From the NCBI GenBank assembly GCA_015055735.1, contig SVHP01000005.1, forward strand, positions 1 to 46,428: a stretch of 46,428 nt of DNA, given 5' to 3'. Source of the DNA: Clostridiales bacterium. GTDB taxonomy: Bacteria; Bacillota; Clostridia; Christensenellales; Borkfalkiaceae. Shown piece by piece: positions 28,101 through 37,767 of the stretch; the first letter of the stretch is position 1, and the number at the start of each line of letters is the position of its first letter. A program made the position numbers and the translations under genes. Under the pieces are notes generated by a model. It saw nothing but the letters and a program-made list of their open reading frames with translations, searched no databases and was not told the origin of the DNA.

Positions 28101-28753
28101 AGGATAAGATTATTCACGTTATCGTTAAACCTGACGACCCAACTGCTAAGAGTGAAGATTATACTATTCCTTTCGGTACGGGCGTTATCGTTAAATCTGG
28201 AGATAGGGTAGAACCAGGCTCAGTTTTAACTAACGGTTCAGTATATCCACAAGATATCTTAAAGACTAAGGGTATCAAGGGCGTTCAAGACTATATCTTG
28301 AAGGAAATTCAAAGCGTTTACCGTTCACAAGGCGTTGATATCAATGATAAGCACGTTGAAATTATCGTTCGTCAAATGATGAAGAAAGTACAAGTTGAAA
28401 ATCCTGGTGGGGCAGACGTTCTTCCTGGTGAAAAACTAGACGTTTATAGATTTGAAGAAGAAACTATCAAGGCTCTAGAAAACGGCTTAGAACCACCACA
28501 AGGTAAGAGAATTCTATTAGGTATCACTAAGGCTGCTCTTGCAAAAGAAAGCTTCTTGTCAGCAGCGTCTTTCCAAGAAACTGCTAGAGTATTGACCGAA
28601 GCTGCTATCAAGAATAAGATTGACCCATTAGTAGGATTGAAAGAAAACGTTATTATCGGTAAGTTAATCCCTGCAGGTACGGGAATTAAGGACTATAAAA
28701 ACGTTTCTCCACAAACGGTTATCCAAAGACCTGTAGAACAAGTGGAAAAATAA
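25142..28753 (+). CDS. rpoC: DNA-directed RNA polymerase subunit beta'
   Basis: 1203 aa. Carries the catalytic Mg-binding loop [12 protein letters not shown] near 449-460, the N-terminal zinc ribbon [20 protein letters not shown] near 60-79, the second zinc cluster [13 protein letters not shown] near 897, and the trigger/bridge region [22 protein letters not shown] near 925-945. Complete with a normal C-terminus. Cotranscribed with rpoB (19-nt gap, SD AGGGAGG). No terminator with a clear U-tract follows; a stem ATCAAAT/ATTTGAT lies near 28785-28805, inside the next promoter region. Confidence 0.98.
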   Translation: MFELNNFDSIQIGVASPEKIREWSYGEVTKPETINYRTQKPEMGGLFCERIFGPTKDWECHCGKYKRIRYKGVICDKCGVEITKSKVRRDRMGHIELAAPVSHIWYFKGVPSRIGLMLDMSPKALEQVLYFACHVVLDPGTTPLQYKQVINDREKLEMEEQYGFGSFKTGMGAEAIKELLMAIDLEQESVETKKIIAENTSGQRRIRAVKRIEIIESFRKSGNRPEWMILDVLPVIPPELRPMVQLDGGRFATSDLNDLYRRVINRNNRLKKLMELGAPEIIIRNEKRMLQEAVDALIDNGRRGKAISGAGNRELKSLSGMLRGKQGRFRQNLLGKRVDYSGRSVIVVGPELKLYQCGLPKEMAIELFKPFVMKKLVESNVCHNIKNAKRTVERGKAVVWDVLEEVIKDHPVMLNRAPTLHRLSIQAFEPVLIEGRAIKLHPLVCGAFNADFDGDQMAVHVPLSVEAQAEARFLMLASNNILKLSDGKPVMSPSQDMVMGAYYLTIIRRKIGEKYNEKGRKDENGTVYGVPEYTVSYTSPEEAVMAYQTGKIGLQDEIIVRRTMEVEGEVISGRVKTSVGKIIFNEAIPQNLGFVERKTKQDLLKYEIDKLTGKKDLQKIVGACFKRHGASCAADVLDKVKALGFKYSTVGAITTSVFDMHMPKEKAVILGAAEEHVLKVETLYKKGFITDDERYKKVVSIWKQATDDITEKLMATLDEFNPILMMANSGARGSKDQIKQLAGMRGLMTDPNGKTIEIPVKSCFREGLSVLEYFISSHGGRKGLADTALKTADSGYLTRRLVDVSQEVIIKEDDCFANAGEAVKGVKVRAIKGSKGEEIEGLRDRIAGRFTVTDIVNPQTGEIMVKSNEMISEDMADAIVKVGIEEVEIRSIFTCKSKTGVCAKCYGKNMSNNNPVQMGEAVGIIAAQSIGEPGTQLTMRTFHTGGIASTGDITQGLPRVEELFEARRPKHAAIVCEHSGTVEIEEKDKIIHVIVKPDDPTAKSEDYTIPFGTGVIVKSGDRVEPGSVLTNGSVYPQDILKTKGIKGVQDYILKEIQSVYRSQGVDINDKHVEIIVRQMMKKVQVENPGGADVLPGEKLDVYRFEEETIKALENGLEPPQGKRILLGITKAALAKESFLSAASFQETARVLTEAAIKNKIDPLVGLKENVIIGKLIPAGTGIKDYKNVSPQTVIQRPVEQVEK

Positions 28754-28802
28754 TATAAAATCCATTTTTTACAAAAAAACCTATCAAATCACTAGTATTT
28801 GA

Positions 28803-28831
28803 TTGACTAAAAGAACAATAAATGGTAAAAT
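28803..28831 (+). promoter_or_regulatory. Promoter of the rpsL-rpsG-fusA unit
   Basis: TTGACT (28803-28808), 17-nt spacer, TAAAAT (28826-28831). Confidence 0.65.
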
Positions 28832-28839
28832 AATAATTC

Positions 28840-28859
28840 GGCGGGATTAAATTCCCGCC
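28840..28859 (+). promoter_or_regulatory. GC-rich leader hairpin before rpsL
   Basis: GGCGGGA, loop, TCCCGCC. A strong stem in an AT-rich leader with no U-tract. It may protect the mRNA 5' end or take part in autoregulation. Confidence 0.5.
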
Positions 28860-28899
28860 AAACAAAATTTAGTTTCATGAACGGAAATTTCCGAATCCG

Positions 28900-28914
28900 T
28901 TTTCTGAATATCGA
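28900..28914 (+). promoter_or_regulatory. 5' arm of a potential 15-bp helix bracketing rpsL
   Basis: TTTTCTGAATATCGA, 10 nt before the rpsL SD, is complementary over 15 positions (one U-G wobble) to TCGATATTCGGAAAA at 29370-29384, downstream of the rpsL stop. Bracketing stems of this kind are typical RNase III processing sites. Confidence 0.4.
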
Positions 28915-28935
28915 AATAAACTAAGGAGGTGCGAT

Positions 28936-29307
28936 ATGCCAACAATTCAACAGTTAATCAGACAAGGTAGAGCAAAGATTACTTATAAGTCAAAGGCTCC
29001 AGCATTGGACGAATGTCCTCAAAAGCGTGGTGTTTGCTTATCAGTAACTACAACCACACCAAAGAAGCCTAACTCAGCGCTTCGTAAAATTGCTCGTGTA
29101 CGTTTGACAAACAAGGCTGAAGGTATCGTTTATATTCCTGGTGAAGGTCACAACCTACAAGAACACAGCTCTGTTCTTATCCGTGGCGGAAGGGTTAAAG
29201 ACTTACCTGGTGTAAGATATCATATCATTCGTGGTGCATTAGATACTGCAGGCGTTGCAAAACGTCGTCAATCAAGATCTAAATACGGCGCTAAACGTCC
29301 TAAATAA
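28936..29307 (+). CDS. rpsL: 30S ribosomal protein S12
   Basis: 123 aa, full length. S12 lies at the decoding centre and controls accuracy. It contains [22 protein letters not shown] (residues ~37-58, with the Lys whose change gives streptomycin resistance intact) and [34 protein letters not shown]. Strong SD (AAGGAGGTG). First gene of the str-type unit with rpsG and fusA. Confidence 0.98.
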   Translation: MPTIQQLIRQGRAKITYKSKAPALDECPQKRGVCLSVTTTTPKKPNSALRKIARVRLTNKAEGIVYIPGEGHNLQEHSSVLIRGGRVKDLPGVRYHIIRGALDTAGVAKRRQSRSKYGAKRPK

Positions 29308-29520
29308 GATCGCCTAATTAAACTACACGAAAACAAAAATTAAAACAACAAAAAGACACCTACTTATAATCGATATTCGGAAAATTAACTCGATTTAGTA
29401 GGCAGTATGTCGAAAGACAGAAGGTTCGCTACTAGAAATAGCAAGCGATAGCTGTACTGAAATAAGGGTTTACCCTTAAATGCACGAAAAGTGCGATAAA
29501 ATTTAAAGGAGGATTTAATT
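29308..29520 (+). promoter_or_regulatory. Structured rpsL-rpsG spacer
   Basis: 213 nt with several small stems: the 3' arm of the rpsL-bracketing helix (29370-29384), CGCTA..TAGC near 29428-29451, TAAGGG/CCCTTA near 29463-29478, and GCAC/GTGC near 29482-29494 close to the rpsG SD. In E. coli the S7 repressor site lies in this same spacer, so an S7 autoregulatory element is a reasonable reading. I cannot show homology. Confidence 0.4.
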
Positions 29521-29991
29521 ATGCCAAGAAGAGGCAATATTGCAAAAAGAGATGTTTTACCAGATCCAGTGTACGGCGATAAAGTAATTACAAAGCTTAT
29601 CAACCAAGTTATGCTAGACGGTAAAAAAGGCATCGCGCAAGGCATCGTTTACGAAGCATTTACCGTTGCAGCAGAAAAAGTTGGTCAAGATCCAAAAGAA
29701 GTTTTTGCTCAAGCTTTGAATAACATTATGCCTATGGTAGAAGTAAAGGCAAGGAGAGTCGGTGGTGCAAACTATCAAGTTCCAATCGAAATCCGTGCTG
29801 AAAGAAGACAAACGCTAGCAATTAGATGGTTAGTTGCTGCTGCAAGAAAGAGAGGCGAAAGAGAAATGGCTGCTAGACTTGCTGCCGAACTCGTTGACGC
29901 ATTCAACAACACTGGTAGTGCTGTTAAGAAGAAAGAAGACACTCACAGAATGGCTGAAGCAAACAAGGCTTTCGCACATTATAGATTTTAA
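29521..29991 (+). CDS. rpsG: 30S ribosomal protein S7
   Basis: 156 aa, full length. Primary binder of the 16S rRNA 3' domain and organiser of the small-subunit head. Starts [16 protein letters not shown], followed by [23 protein letters not shown] and the C-terminal [24 protein letters not shown]. It is 15 nt before fusA. Confidence 0.98.
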   Translation: MPRRGNIAKRDVLPDPVYGDKVITKLINQVMLDGKKGIAQGIVYEAFTVAAEKVGQDPKEVFAQALNNIMPMVEVKARRVGGANYQVPIEIRAERRQTLAIRWLVAAARKRGEREMAARLAAELVDAFNNTGSAVKKKEDTHRMAEANKAFAHYRF

Positions 29992-30006
29992 TTTTGGAGA
30001 GAGATT

Positions 30007-32076
30007 ATGCCAAGAGATTTTGATTTGGGTGTAACCAGAAATATAGGTATCATGGCGCATATCGACGCTGGTAAAACAACTACCACTGAACGTATTTTGT
30101 TCTATACGGGTAAAACTCATAAGTTAGGCGAAACCCACGAAGGTGGCGCTACTATGGACTGGATGGTTCAAGAACAAGAACGTGGTATTACCATTACGTC
30201 GGCTGCTACTACCTGTTACTGGAAAGGACACCGTATAAATATTATTGACACCCCTGGCCACGTTGACTTCACAGTTGAAGTTGAAAGATCTTTACGTGTT
30301 CTAGACGGTGCTGTTGCAACCTTCTGTGCTAAGGGTGGTGTTGAACCACAAAGTGAAACCGTTTGGAGACAAGCTGATAAGTATAAAGTTCCTAGAATCG
30401 CTTATATCAATAAAATGGATATTAACGGCGCTAACTATGATAACGCTATTAAGATGATGAAGGAAAGACTTCATACTAATCCACTTCCAATCGTTATTCC
30501 TATCGGTAAAGAAGATACTTTCAAGGGCGTTGTTGACGTTATCACTAGAAAGGCTTATATCTATCTTGACGATTTAGGAAAAGAAATCGACGTAACCGAC
30601 GTTCCTGCTGACATTGCTGATTTCTGCGAAGAATGCAGAGCAGCAGTTGTTGAAGTTGCAGCAGAAACTGACGATGCTTTAATGGAAAAATTCTTCGAAG
30701 AAGGCGATCTTTCTATCGAAGAAATCAAAAAAGGTTTGCGTACTGCAACTCTTGCTATGAAGGTGACACCTGTTCTTTGTGGTTCATCTTATAGAAACAA
30801 GGGTGTTCAAAACTTACTTGACGCTATCGTTGAATACTTACCAAGTCCATTAGACGTTGGCGCAGTTGCTGGCGTTAGTGAAAAAGGTGAAGAAGATCAA
30901 AGAGCACCAGGAGACGACCAACCATTTAGTGGTCTTGCATTCAAGATTATGACCGACCCATTCGTTGGTAAGTTAGCTTTCTTCCGTGCTTACTCTGGTG
31001 TATTAAAGACAGGTTCTTACGTATACAACAGTGTTAAAGGCAAGAAGGAAAGAGTTGCTCGTATTTTAAGAATGCACGCTAACCATAGAGAAGAAGTTGA
31101 CGCTGTTTACTCTGGTGAAATTTGCGCATTAGTAGGTTTAAAAGAAACTACTACTGGTGATACTCTTTGTGACGAAGCAAACCCAATTATCCTTGAACAA
31201 ATGGAATTCCCAGATCCAGTTATTCAAGTTGCTATTGAACCAAAAACTAAACAAGGTCAAGAAAAGATGGGCTTTGCTCTTGCTAAACTTGCTGAAGAAG
31301 ACCCAACTTTCAAAACTTATACCGACCAAGAAACCGGTCAAACCATTATCGCTGGTATGGGTGAACTTCACCTAGAAATTATCGTTGATAGATTGCTTCG
31401 TGAATTTAGAGTAGAAGCAAACGTTGGTAAACCACAAGTTTCTTACAAGGAAACTATTAGACAAGCTGTTGAGGCTGAAGGTTTATTCAAACGTCAATCA
31501 GGTGGTCACGGTCAATACGGTCACTGTAAGATTCGTCTTGAACCACAAGAACCAGGTAAAGGATATGAATTTATCGACGAAACAGTTGGTGGTTCAATTC
31601 CAAAAGAATTTATCCAACCTATCAACAAAGGTATTATGGAAGCATCTAAAAATGGTATTTTAGCAGGATACGAAGTAGTTGACTTTAAGGTTACCGTTTA
31701 CGACGGAAGCTACCACGACGTTGACTCATCTGAAATGGCATTTAAGATCGCTGGTTCTATGGCACTTAAAGATGGTCTTGCAAAAGCAAAGAGCGTTCTT
31801 CTAGAACCTGTTATGAAGGTTGAAATCGTAACTCCTGACGATTACTTTGGAGACCTTATGGGTAACGTTACCGCTCGTCGTGGTATTATTCAAGGTACTG
31901 ACGATAGAAACGGCGTTAAGGTTATCGACGCTCATATCCCACTAGCAGAAATGTTTGGATACGCTACTGACCTTCGTTCAAGAACACAAGGTAGAGGTAA
32001 CTACACAATGCAGTTCTCTCACTATGCAGAAGTCCCAAAATCAGTTGCTGAAAAGATTATGGGCAAAAAAGCGTAA
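30007..32076 (+). CDS. fusA: Elongation factor G
   Basis: 689 aa, the normal length. GTPase that moves tRNAs and mRNA after peptide transfer. G1 loop [15 protein letters not shown] near 17-31, switch region [12 protein letters not shown] near 59-70, G3 DTPGHVDF near 81, G4 NKMD near 135, and domain [12 protein letters not shown] near 495-505. SD GGAGAG. Third gene of the rpsL unit. A separate promoter follows for tuf. Confidence 0.98.
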   Translation: MPRDFDLGVTRNIGIMAHIDAGKTTTTERILFYTGKTHKLGETHEGGATMDWMVQEQERGITITSAATTCYWKGHRINIIDTPGHVDFTVEVERSLRVLDGAVATFCAKGGVEPQSETVWRQADKYKVPRIAYINKMDINGANYDNAIKMMKERLHTNPLPIVIPIGKEDTFKGVVDVITRKAYIYLDDLGKEIDVTDVPADIADFCEECRAAVVEVAAETDDALMEKFFEEGDLSIEEIKKGLRTATLAMKVTPVLCGSSYRNKGVQNLLDAIVEYLPSPLDVGAVAGVSEKGEEDQRAPGDDQPFSGLAFKIMTDPFVGKLAFFRAYSGVLKTGSYVYNSVKGKKERVARILRMHANHREEVDAVYSGEICALVGLKETTTGDTLCDEANPIILEQMEFPDPVIQVAIEPKTKQGQEKMGFALAKLAEEDPTFKTYTDQETGQTIIAGMGELHLEIIVDRLLREFRVEANVGKPQVSYKETIRQAVEAEGLFKRQSGGHGQYGHCKIRLEPQEPGKGYEFIDETVGGSIPKEFIQPINKGIMEASKNGILAGYEVVDFKVTVYDGSYHDVDSSEMAFKIAGSMALKDGLAKAKSVLLEPVMKVEIVTPDDYFGDLMGNVTARRGIIQGTDDRNGVKVIDAHIPLAEMFGYATDLRSRTQGRGNYTMQFSHYAEVPKSVAEKIMGKKA

Positions 32077-32083
32077 TTAACTG

Positions 32084-32112
32084 TTGACAATTATATAATT
32101 TTATTGTAAAAT
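32084..32112 (+). promoter_or_regulatory. Promoter of tuf
   Basis: TTGACA (32084-32089), 17-nt spacer, TAAAAT (32107-32112), just after the fusA stop. It gives EF-Tu extra, independent transcription. Confidence 0.78.
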
Positions 32113-32190
32113 AGAATTACGTTATTAAAAACAAAATAAAAAAATAAAAATAAAAAATTATAATTATTGAAAAATTTGGAGGAAACCACA

Positions 32191-33411
32191 ATGGCAAAGG
32201 CTAAATTCGAAAGAAACAAACCGCACATTAACATTGGTACCATCGGTCACGTTGACCATGGTAAAACAACTCTTACCGCTGCTATCACTATGACATTATC
32301 TTCTATCGGTAATGCTCAAAAGATGAGATATGATGAAATCGATAAAGCACCGGAAGAAAAGGCAAGAGGTATTACAATTAATACTTCACACGTTGAATAT
32401 CAAACAGAAAATCGTCACTATGCACACGTTGACTGTCCAGGCCACGCTGACTATGTTAAGAACATGATTACCGGTGCTGCTCAAATGGACGGCGCTATCT
32501 TAGTTGTTGCTGCTACCGACGGTCCAATGCCACAAACTAGAGAACACATTCTTCTTGCTCGTCAAGTAGGTGTTCCATATATTGTTGTATTTATGAACAA
32601 ATGCGACCAATTAGACGATCCAGAACTTCTTGAATTAGTTGAAATGGAAATCAGAGAACTTCTTTCTGAATATGGTTTCCCTGGCGACGATACTCCTATC
32701 ATCAAGGGTTCTGCTCTTAAAGCATTAGAATTTGCACAAGCTGATCACAGTGCTGACGAAATCAAAAATTCAGCTGAATGCAAATGCATTTTCGAATTGA
32801 TGGATGCTGTTGACTCTTATATCCCAGCTCCAGAAAGAGACGATGCTAAACCTTTCTTACTTCCTGTAGAAGACGTATTCACCATCTCTGGTCGTGGTAC
32901 CGTTGCTACTGGTAGACTTGAAAGAGGTGTTGCACACATCAACGACCCTGCTGAAATCGTAGGTCTTTCAGAAGAATCTAGAAACACCGTTATTACTGGT
33001 CTTGAAATGTTTAGAAAACTTCTTGACGAAGCTCAAGCTGGTGACAACGTTGGTGCTCTTCTCCGTGGTATCGATAAGAAAGATATCGAACGTGGTCAAG
33101 TTATCGCTAAACCTGGTACAGTTAAACCACACACTTCTTTCGAAGGTCAAGTGTATATCTTAACGAAGGAAGAAGGTGGACGTCACACTCCATTCTTCAA
33201 CAACTATCGTCCACAATTCTACTTCAGAACTACTGACGTTACCGGTTCAATTAAACTTCCTGAAGGCGTAGAAATGGTTATGCCTGGTGACAACATCAAT
33301 ATGAGCGTTGAACTTATCACTCCTATCGCTATGGAAGAAGGTTTAAGATTCGCTATCCGTGAAGGTGGTAGAACTGTTGGTTCAGGCGTTGTTTCTAAAA
33401 TCGTTAAGTAA
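32191..33411 (+). CDS. tuf: Elongation factor Tu
   Basis: 406 aa from ATG 32191 ([20 protein letters not shown]), with SD GGAGG 8-9 nt upstream. The track's TTG start at 32167 would place the SD inside the gene and is rejected. Delivers aminoacyl-tRNA to the ribosome. G1 GHVDHGKT near 19-26, switch [16 protein letters not shown]3 DCPGHAD, G4 NKCD, and the complete domains II-III ending [14 protein letters not shown] strong terminator follows. Confidence 0.98.
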   Translation: MAKAKFERNKPHINIGTIGHVDHGKTTLTAAITMTLSSIGNAQKMRYDEIDKAPEEKARGITINTSHVEYQTENRHYAHVDCPGHADYVKNMITGAAQMDGAILVVAATDGPMPQTREHILLARQVGVPYIVVFMNKCDQLDDPELLELVEMEIRELLSEYGFPGDDTPIIKGSALKALEFAQADHSADEIKNSAECKCIFELMDAVDSYIPAPERDDAKPFLLPVEDVFTISGRGTVATGRLERGVAHINDPAEIVGLSEESRNTVITGLEMFRKLLDEAQAGDNVGALLRGIDKKDIERGQVIAKPGTVKPHTSFEGQVYILTKEEGGRHTPFFNNYRPQFYFRTTDVTGSIKLPEGVEMVMPGDNINMSVELITPIAMEEGLRFAIREGGRTVGSGVVSKIVK

Positions 33412-33447
33412 TTTTTCGGTTTAAGAAAAACTATAAATCAATAAAAA

Positions 33448-33485
33448 AACGGCTCTCGATTTTTCGAGAGCCGTTGTTGTTTTTA
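33448..33485 (+). terminator. Terminator of tuf
   Basis: AACGGCTCTCGA, loop TTTT, TCGAGAGCCGTT, then GTTGTTTTT: a 12-bp GC-rich stem. Confidence 0.92.
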
Positions 33486-33539
33486 AAGACTTTTTAATAA
33501 AAACTAACTTGTTTTTAACCTAAACTTTTTTAAATTATA

Positions 33540-33568
33540 TTGACAGTTATCGTTAAATGTGATATGCT
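33540..33568 (+). promoter_or_regulatory. Promoter of the LemA unit
   Basis: TTGACA (33540-33545), 17-nt spacer, TATGCT (33563-33568) with extended TGA. Confidence 0.65.
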
Positions 33569-33664
33569 TATTTATAGTGAAATCTATCTATGAATAAAGC
33601 AATCATTGGTAAAAGTTGGTAATTACAAAAATATTTACCCATATAATATACAAAAGGAAAAAGT

Positions 33665-35458
33665 ATGCAAAATCTTATTTTAGAGCCGTTAAAATATTAC
33701 GTTCAGCACGCTAAAGGCTCGCATGAAAGAAATATTGACGAATATTTTACTTCGCTTGTTGAGAAGTCTAAAATCGACGTGCAAGAAAATAGAAAAACGG
33801 CTGAATTATTTAGGAAACAAGATAAGATTGCATCTAAGACTAAAGACAAAATTTCAAAGTTTAAGGGACTAAAAACTTTTTTAATAATTTTGTCGGTTTT
33901 AAGTGTAATAGCCTTGTTAGTAGGTATTTTTGCACTTACTGATACGGCACAAATAGTGACGATTATCGTCAGTGTTTTACTATTGATTTTTAGTATACTG
34001 TTCATAGTACTAAAACTAAATAAAGAGATTAAAAATTTTGAAGAAATTTACAAAAAACAAAGGCAAATTGCTGATGAAACCTATCGAAAAGCCCTTTCGC
34101 AAATGCAACCGTTAAACGCACTTTTTAGCGAAAATGATACTTTTAATTTGATAGAAAAGGTTGTTCCTAATCTAAAATTTAATAAGGAATATTCGGTTGA
34201 ACTAGACCAAAATTTTAGAAATAATTACGATTTTGAAAGCGATACTAACGACGATACTAGGTCGGTTGTAAATACGGTAAGTGGTAATTACAATAAAAAC
34301 CCTTTCTTGTTTTATAGGCACTTAAATCATTATATGTCCACTAAAACTTATACGGGTACACGAGTTATAACTTGGCGTGAAAGGGTTAGCGATGGTAAAG
34401 GTGGAACTCGTACGATTACAAGGTCACAAACCTTGGTTGCAACGGTCACTAAACCTTTTCCTATGTACGCTTACGCTACGGCGTTAAATTACGGGCATCA
34501 AACTGCGCCGGATTTAAGTTTTTCAAGACGATATAAACACGCTGAAGACTGGTCGGAAAATAAGGTTGAAAGACATATTAGAAAAGGCAAGAAAAAACTT
34601 CGCAAAAAAGCCGAAAAAACTATAGGTCAAGAAAAGCAATTTACCGAAATGGCAAACAGCGAGTTCGATACCTTATTCGGCGCAACCGATAGGGATCACG
34701 AAGTGCAGTTTAGAGTGATGTTTTCGCCCCTTGCTCAAATCAATATGGTTAATCTAATGAGATCGGAAGACGGATACGGCGACGACTTTTCGTTTGTGAA
34801 GAACGGAAAACATAATTATATAGTGACCGAGCATTCTCAAAATTGGGATATGGATACTAGCCCACAAAAATACTATTCTTACGATATAGACCTAGCAAAA
34901 AAACAGTTTAGCGATATAAATAGTCAATATTTCAAGTCAATGTACTTTGATTTAGCGCCTATTTTTGCTATTCCTGCATATCACGAACAGCCAAATTCAG
35001 TTTTTGAAAAGTATCAAAAAACTAAAAATAATTATACCGAATACGAATATGAGATTTTGGCAAACGTAATCGGCGCTGATAAATTTATGCACCCAATGTC
35101 TAGAACGCAAAGCATCTTAAAAGCCGAGTTCTTATACTCAAAGAACGATACTGATTGCGTTCAAGTGACAGCCCACTCGTTTACTAGCGAGCCTAGGGTA
35201 GATATCGTTCCACTTTTTGGTGGGGACGGACGACTTCATAACGTGCCTGTTCGTTGGGACGAGTATATCCCTGTTGTCAATACTAGGATAATGGTTGTAA
35301 AAAAATTGGGGTTAGACGGCTTGACGTTTGACAGTAAAAGAACTAGTATGGACGCAAGGCTATTTGATACGCCGTACGGCTATTATCACGGACTGTTCGC
35401 CAGAATTTTAGGGAATGACGACGTTGAATATATAGACAACGCCTTAAATAAAATATAA
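33665..35458 (+). CDS. Large two-TM protein encoded next to LemA; family not recognised
   Basis: 597 aa. A charged N-terminal helix region (1-65) is followed by two adjacent transmembrane segments (about 68-88 and 92-113), then a coiled stretch (KLNKEIKNFEEIYKKQRQIADETYRKAL) and a large soluble domain of about 450 residues rich in Tyr, Asp and Asn. There is no enzyme motif I recognise and no signal peptide. The topology is two TM helices near the N-terminus and the bulk on one side. The lemA gene starts 19 nt downstream, and in many bacteria LemA genes neighbour DUF3137-type two-TM proteins. This could be a distant analogue, but I see no direct motif match. Start chosen by SD AAAGGAAA. Confidence 0.7.
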   Translation: MQNLILEPLKYYVQHAKGSHERNIDEYFTSLVEKSKIDVQENRKTAELFRKQDKIASKTKDKISKFKGLKTFLIILSVLSVIALLVGIFALTDTAQIVTIIVSVLLLIFSILFIVLKLNKEIKNFEEIYKKQRQIADETYRKALSQMQPLNALFSENDTFNLIEKVVPNLKFNKEYSVELDQNFRNNYDFESDTNDDTRSVVNTVSGNYNKNPFLFYRHLNHYMSTKTYTGTRVITWRERVSDGKGGTRTITRSQTLVATVTKPFPMYAYATALNYGHQTAPDLSFSRRYKHAEDWSENKVERHIRKGKKKLRKKAEKTIGQEKQFTEMANSEFDTLFGATDRDHEVQFRVMFSPLAQINMVNLMRSEDGYGDDFSFVKNGKHNYIVTEHSQNWDMDTSPQKYYSYDIDLAKKQFSDINSQYFKSMYFDLAPIFAIPAYHEQPNSVFEKYQKTKNNYTEYEYEILANVIGADKFMHPMSRTQSILKAEFLYSKNDTDCVQVTAHSFTSEPRVDIVPLFGGDGRLHNVPVRWDEYIPVVNTRIMVVKKLGLDGLTFDSKRTSMDARLFDTPYGYYHGLFARILGNDDVEYIDNALNKI

Positions 35459-35477
35459 AATCAAAGGAGAAAAAACT

Positions 35478-36140
35478 ATGTCACAACAACTCGATGAAAC
35501 AATGGTAAGTACTGAAGGTAAAGACGTAAACGTTATTCAACAAAGACTTCAAGTTAAAGTCGGTTTCGGATCTAAACTCTTTGAAATCGTGCTTTGGTGT
35601 CTTTTGATAATTCCAGGTCTTATCTTCCAGTATAGAAAGGTAAAGGCTGATAACTATTTGCAACAGCTTCAACAAAAAATTCAAAAGAACGCTTCTCAAA
35701 TCGATAACTACATGGAACAACGTGTAATGATCTTGCAAAACTGCGCAGGGTTAGTGGAAAAATCAATCGAACTAGATAAAAGCACTTTTGAAGCAATAGC
35801 AAAGTATCGCAGTGGAAACGACGAGCAAAAAGAACAAACTAGAAACGAAGTTGCTTCTAAAGTTGAAGATATGTCTAGAAATATCAACTTCGCTATGGAA
35901 AATTATCCAGAATTAAAAGCGCATCAAACTCTTCAAGACGCAATGCGCCAAAACTATCAATTACAACTTGAAATTACTGCCGCTAGAGAATTATACAACG
36001 ATTCAGTAAACGAATGGAACAGCGCAATCTTCTCTTGGCCAGCAAAAATGATAGTTGCTGCAAAGCACGGCTTTACAACCAAAATTCCTTTCTCAATTTC
36101 TTCTGAAATGAAAGAAAAAGCAAGGGGCACGTTCTTTTAA
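35478..36140 (+). CDS. lemA: LemA family protein
   Basis: 220 aa. A transmembrane helix near 33-53 (FEIVLWCLLIIPGLIF) is followed by a long helical domain with the LemA pattern (NYMEQRVMILQNCAGLVEKSIELDK...NYPELKAHQTLQDAM...ITAARELYNDSVNEWNSAIFSWPA). Members are membrane-anchored four-helix proteins of unclear function. Strong SD (AAAGGAGA). Second gene of a three-gene unit. The N-terminal extension before the TM (about 30 residues) is longer than in most LemA proteins. Confidence 0.92.
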   Translation: MSQQLDETMVSTEGKDVNVIQQRLQVKVGFGSKLFEIVLWCLLIIPGLIFQYRKVKADNYLQQLQQKIQKNASQIDNYMEQRVMILQNCAGLVEKSIELDKSTFEAIAKYRSGNDEQKEQTRNEVASKVEDMSRNINFAMENYPELKAHQTLQDAMRQNYQLQLEITAARELYNDSVNEWNSAIFSWPAKMIVAAKHGFTTKIPFSISSEMKEKARGTFF

Positions 36141-36178
36141 GATTAAACGTTAAGAAAAATTAAGGGAGAATAACTATC

Positions 36179-37228
36179 ATGAAAAAAGTTTTAGCACTTG
36201 TCTTAGTAATATTTATTATTACGCTAACAGGCTGTGATTTTTCTAGTTCTTCTAACGATACTTTCGATAATGAAAATATTACTTCGGTACAAGGTCAAGA
36301 AGGGTATTACGTAGACGATAAATTATCGTTTTGCGCAGAGATTAGGGGATCTTATAAATCAAATAGGGCTTTTACCTTAGATCAAGAAAACGAAAATTTG
36401 CGTGTTTGGGATAATTTCTATTTGTATGAATACGATTATTTTCAAATGGTAGCAAGTGGTAGTGCAAATATATATTATTCGGTAACGGATAAATCTTTAG
36501 AATACGTTGATATTGAAGACCAATTTGCGAAAGCAACCGTAAAATTAGGTAAATCGGGTATTTATAAAATTACCTTTGATTTATCGACTAAACTGTTCGA
36601 TTTGGAGTTCAAAAGCGAGATTACTACACCCGTTTATGAAAAAATGAACGGTTGCTCGGTATATTCTCTAAAGTCTGATTTTACAAAAATGATCGTTAAT
36701 CCTAATAATGCTGACGAACTAATGCTTGAAAATTATTCAATAGATGCAGGAGCGATAATTTCTTTTTATAATGGTGAGTCCCCACGTTTAAGTAACTATA
36801 AGGTTGTTTTAGATGAATCAGTTCAAGGTAAATGTGCATCGGCTCTTGAAGATGGCGCTAAACACGTGTCTTTTATGGTGGGTGGTGTGTATAATCTTTA
36901 TATCAATCCTACCACTTACGCTTTAAGAGTAGAATTAACCAATCCTGATACTGCGACCTATTCTTTACAAGTTTATAAAACTGCAGAAATAATAGAACAA
37001 ATACAACCGGCTGACAGTAATATTCCTTATGTGTTTACTTATCAACTTACAGTATCTAAAAATGCAAAAATTCCTATCTTTTGTAGTGCAGAATACGTTA
37101 TGTATGATTTAACGGTTAACGATTGCGAATGTTTAGATAGTATTGAACGCTTTAATACGGCAGGAACTTACTCTTTGCAAATCAATCTTAAAACGTTTAC
37201 GATAACAGTAAATTATATACCACAATAA
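36179..37228 (+). CDS. Lipoprotein of unknown function in the LemA unit
   Basis: 349 aa. Signal peptide with lipobox LTGC (Cys at about 19), then a Ser/Asn/Asp-rich linker and a beta-rich region with three or four loosely repeated segments ending in patterns such as GIYKITFDLSTKLFDLEF, GVYNLYINPTTYALRVEL and GTYSLQINLKTFTITVNY. These look like tandem Ig-like or SusE/F-like beta-sandwich modules of about 90 residues, each ending with a similar strand pair. No catalytic motif. Follows lemA by 38 nt, SD AAGGGAGA, with a terminator right after. Ligand unknown. Confidence 0.75.
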   Translation: MKKVLALVLVIFIITLTGCDFSSSSNDTFDNENITSVQGQEGYYVDDKLSFCAEIRGSYKSNRAFTLDQENENLRVWDNFYLYEYDYFQMVASGSANIYYSVTDKSLEYVDIEDQFAKATVKLGKSGIYKITFDLSTKLFDLEFKSEITTPVYEKMNGCSVYSLKSDFTKMIVNPNNADELMLENYSIDAGAIISFYNGESPRLSNYKVVLDESVQGKCASALEDGAKHVSFMVGGVYNLYINPTTYALRVELTNPDTATYSLQVYKTAEIIEQIQPADSNIPYVFTYQLTVSKNAKIPIFCSAEYVMYDLTVNDCECLDSIERFNTAGTYSLQINLKTFTITVNYIPQ

Positions 37229-37234
37229 CAAAAA

Positions 37235-37271
37235 CAAAAAACCTAACAAAAGTGATTTTGTTAGGTTTTTT
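37235..37271. terminator. Bidirectional terminator between the LemA unit and HU
   Basis: AAAAAACCTAACAAAA, loop GTGA, TTTTGTTAGGTTTTTT, a 16-bp stem. Confidence 0.88.
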
Positions 37272-37319
37272 CGTTAATTAAATTTTAAACTCAATTAAAA
37301 AGATATTGCGTATTATATA

Positions 37320-37592
37320 TTAGTTAAAAGAATCTTTGTAAGCTTTGCCGAATTTGAAAGAAGGAACTTTTGTTTCTGCGATGCTAATTTTTTCTTGAGT
37401 TTTTGGATTGATACCTTCTCTTGCAGGCTTGGTTTTAATTTCAAACGTGCCGAAGCCAGAGATTTGAATTTTTTCTCCGTCATTCAAAGCGTCGGTAATA
37501 GCGCCAAGCACTCCGTCAAGCGCAGCAGTTGCATCTTTTAGTGTAAATCCGGTCTTGTTAGCAATAGCTCTTATTAATTCATTTTTGTTCAT
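37320..37592 (-). CDS. HU family DNA-binding protein
   Basis: 90 aa from the ATG at 37592 (MNKNELIRAIANKTGFTLKD), which has SD GGAGGG 7 nt upstream. The track's 29-residue hydrophobic extension is promoter/leader sequence. Small basic nucleoid protein, dimer, bends DNA non-specifically. The DNA-binding arm region GFGTFEIKTKPAREGINPKTQEKISI is intact. Promoter at 37621-37648. Confidence 0.96.
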   Translation of the reverse strand: MNKNELIRAIANKTGFTLKDATAALDGVLGAITDALNDGEKIQISGFGTFEIKTKPAREGINPKTQEKISIAETKVPSFKFGKAYKDSFN

Positions 37593-37620
37593 AATTAACC
37601 CTCCATATATTGATATAATT

Positions 37621-37648
37621 ATTATAACACATATAACAAAAATTTCAA
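37621..37648 (-). promoter_or_regulatory. Promoter of the HU gene
   Basis: TTGAAA (37648-37643), 16-nt spacer, TATAAT (37626-37621) with extended TGT on the minus strand. Confidence 0.65.
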
Positions 37649-37767
37649 TAGGTTTTACAAAAAAAATGCAAAAAAACATACATTTTTTACTAATTTTGTG
37701 ACTTTTACATTATTTCAGCCTTTTGCTTGACTTTTTGGGTGTTTTTTCCTAATATATCTAAAAACTA

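Noticed and set aside
32167-32190. Upstream TTG start of EF-Tu
   Set aside because: It would put the SD inside the gene. The EF-Tu N-terminus [12 protein letters not shown] begins at 32191.
37593-37679. 29-residue hydrophobic N-terminal extension of HU
   Set aside because: It covers the promoter and SD. HU begins MNKNELI at 37592.
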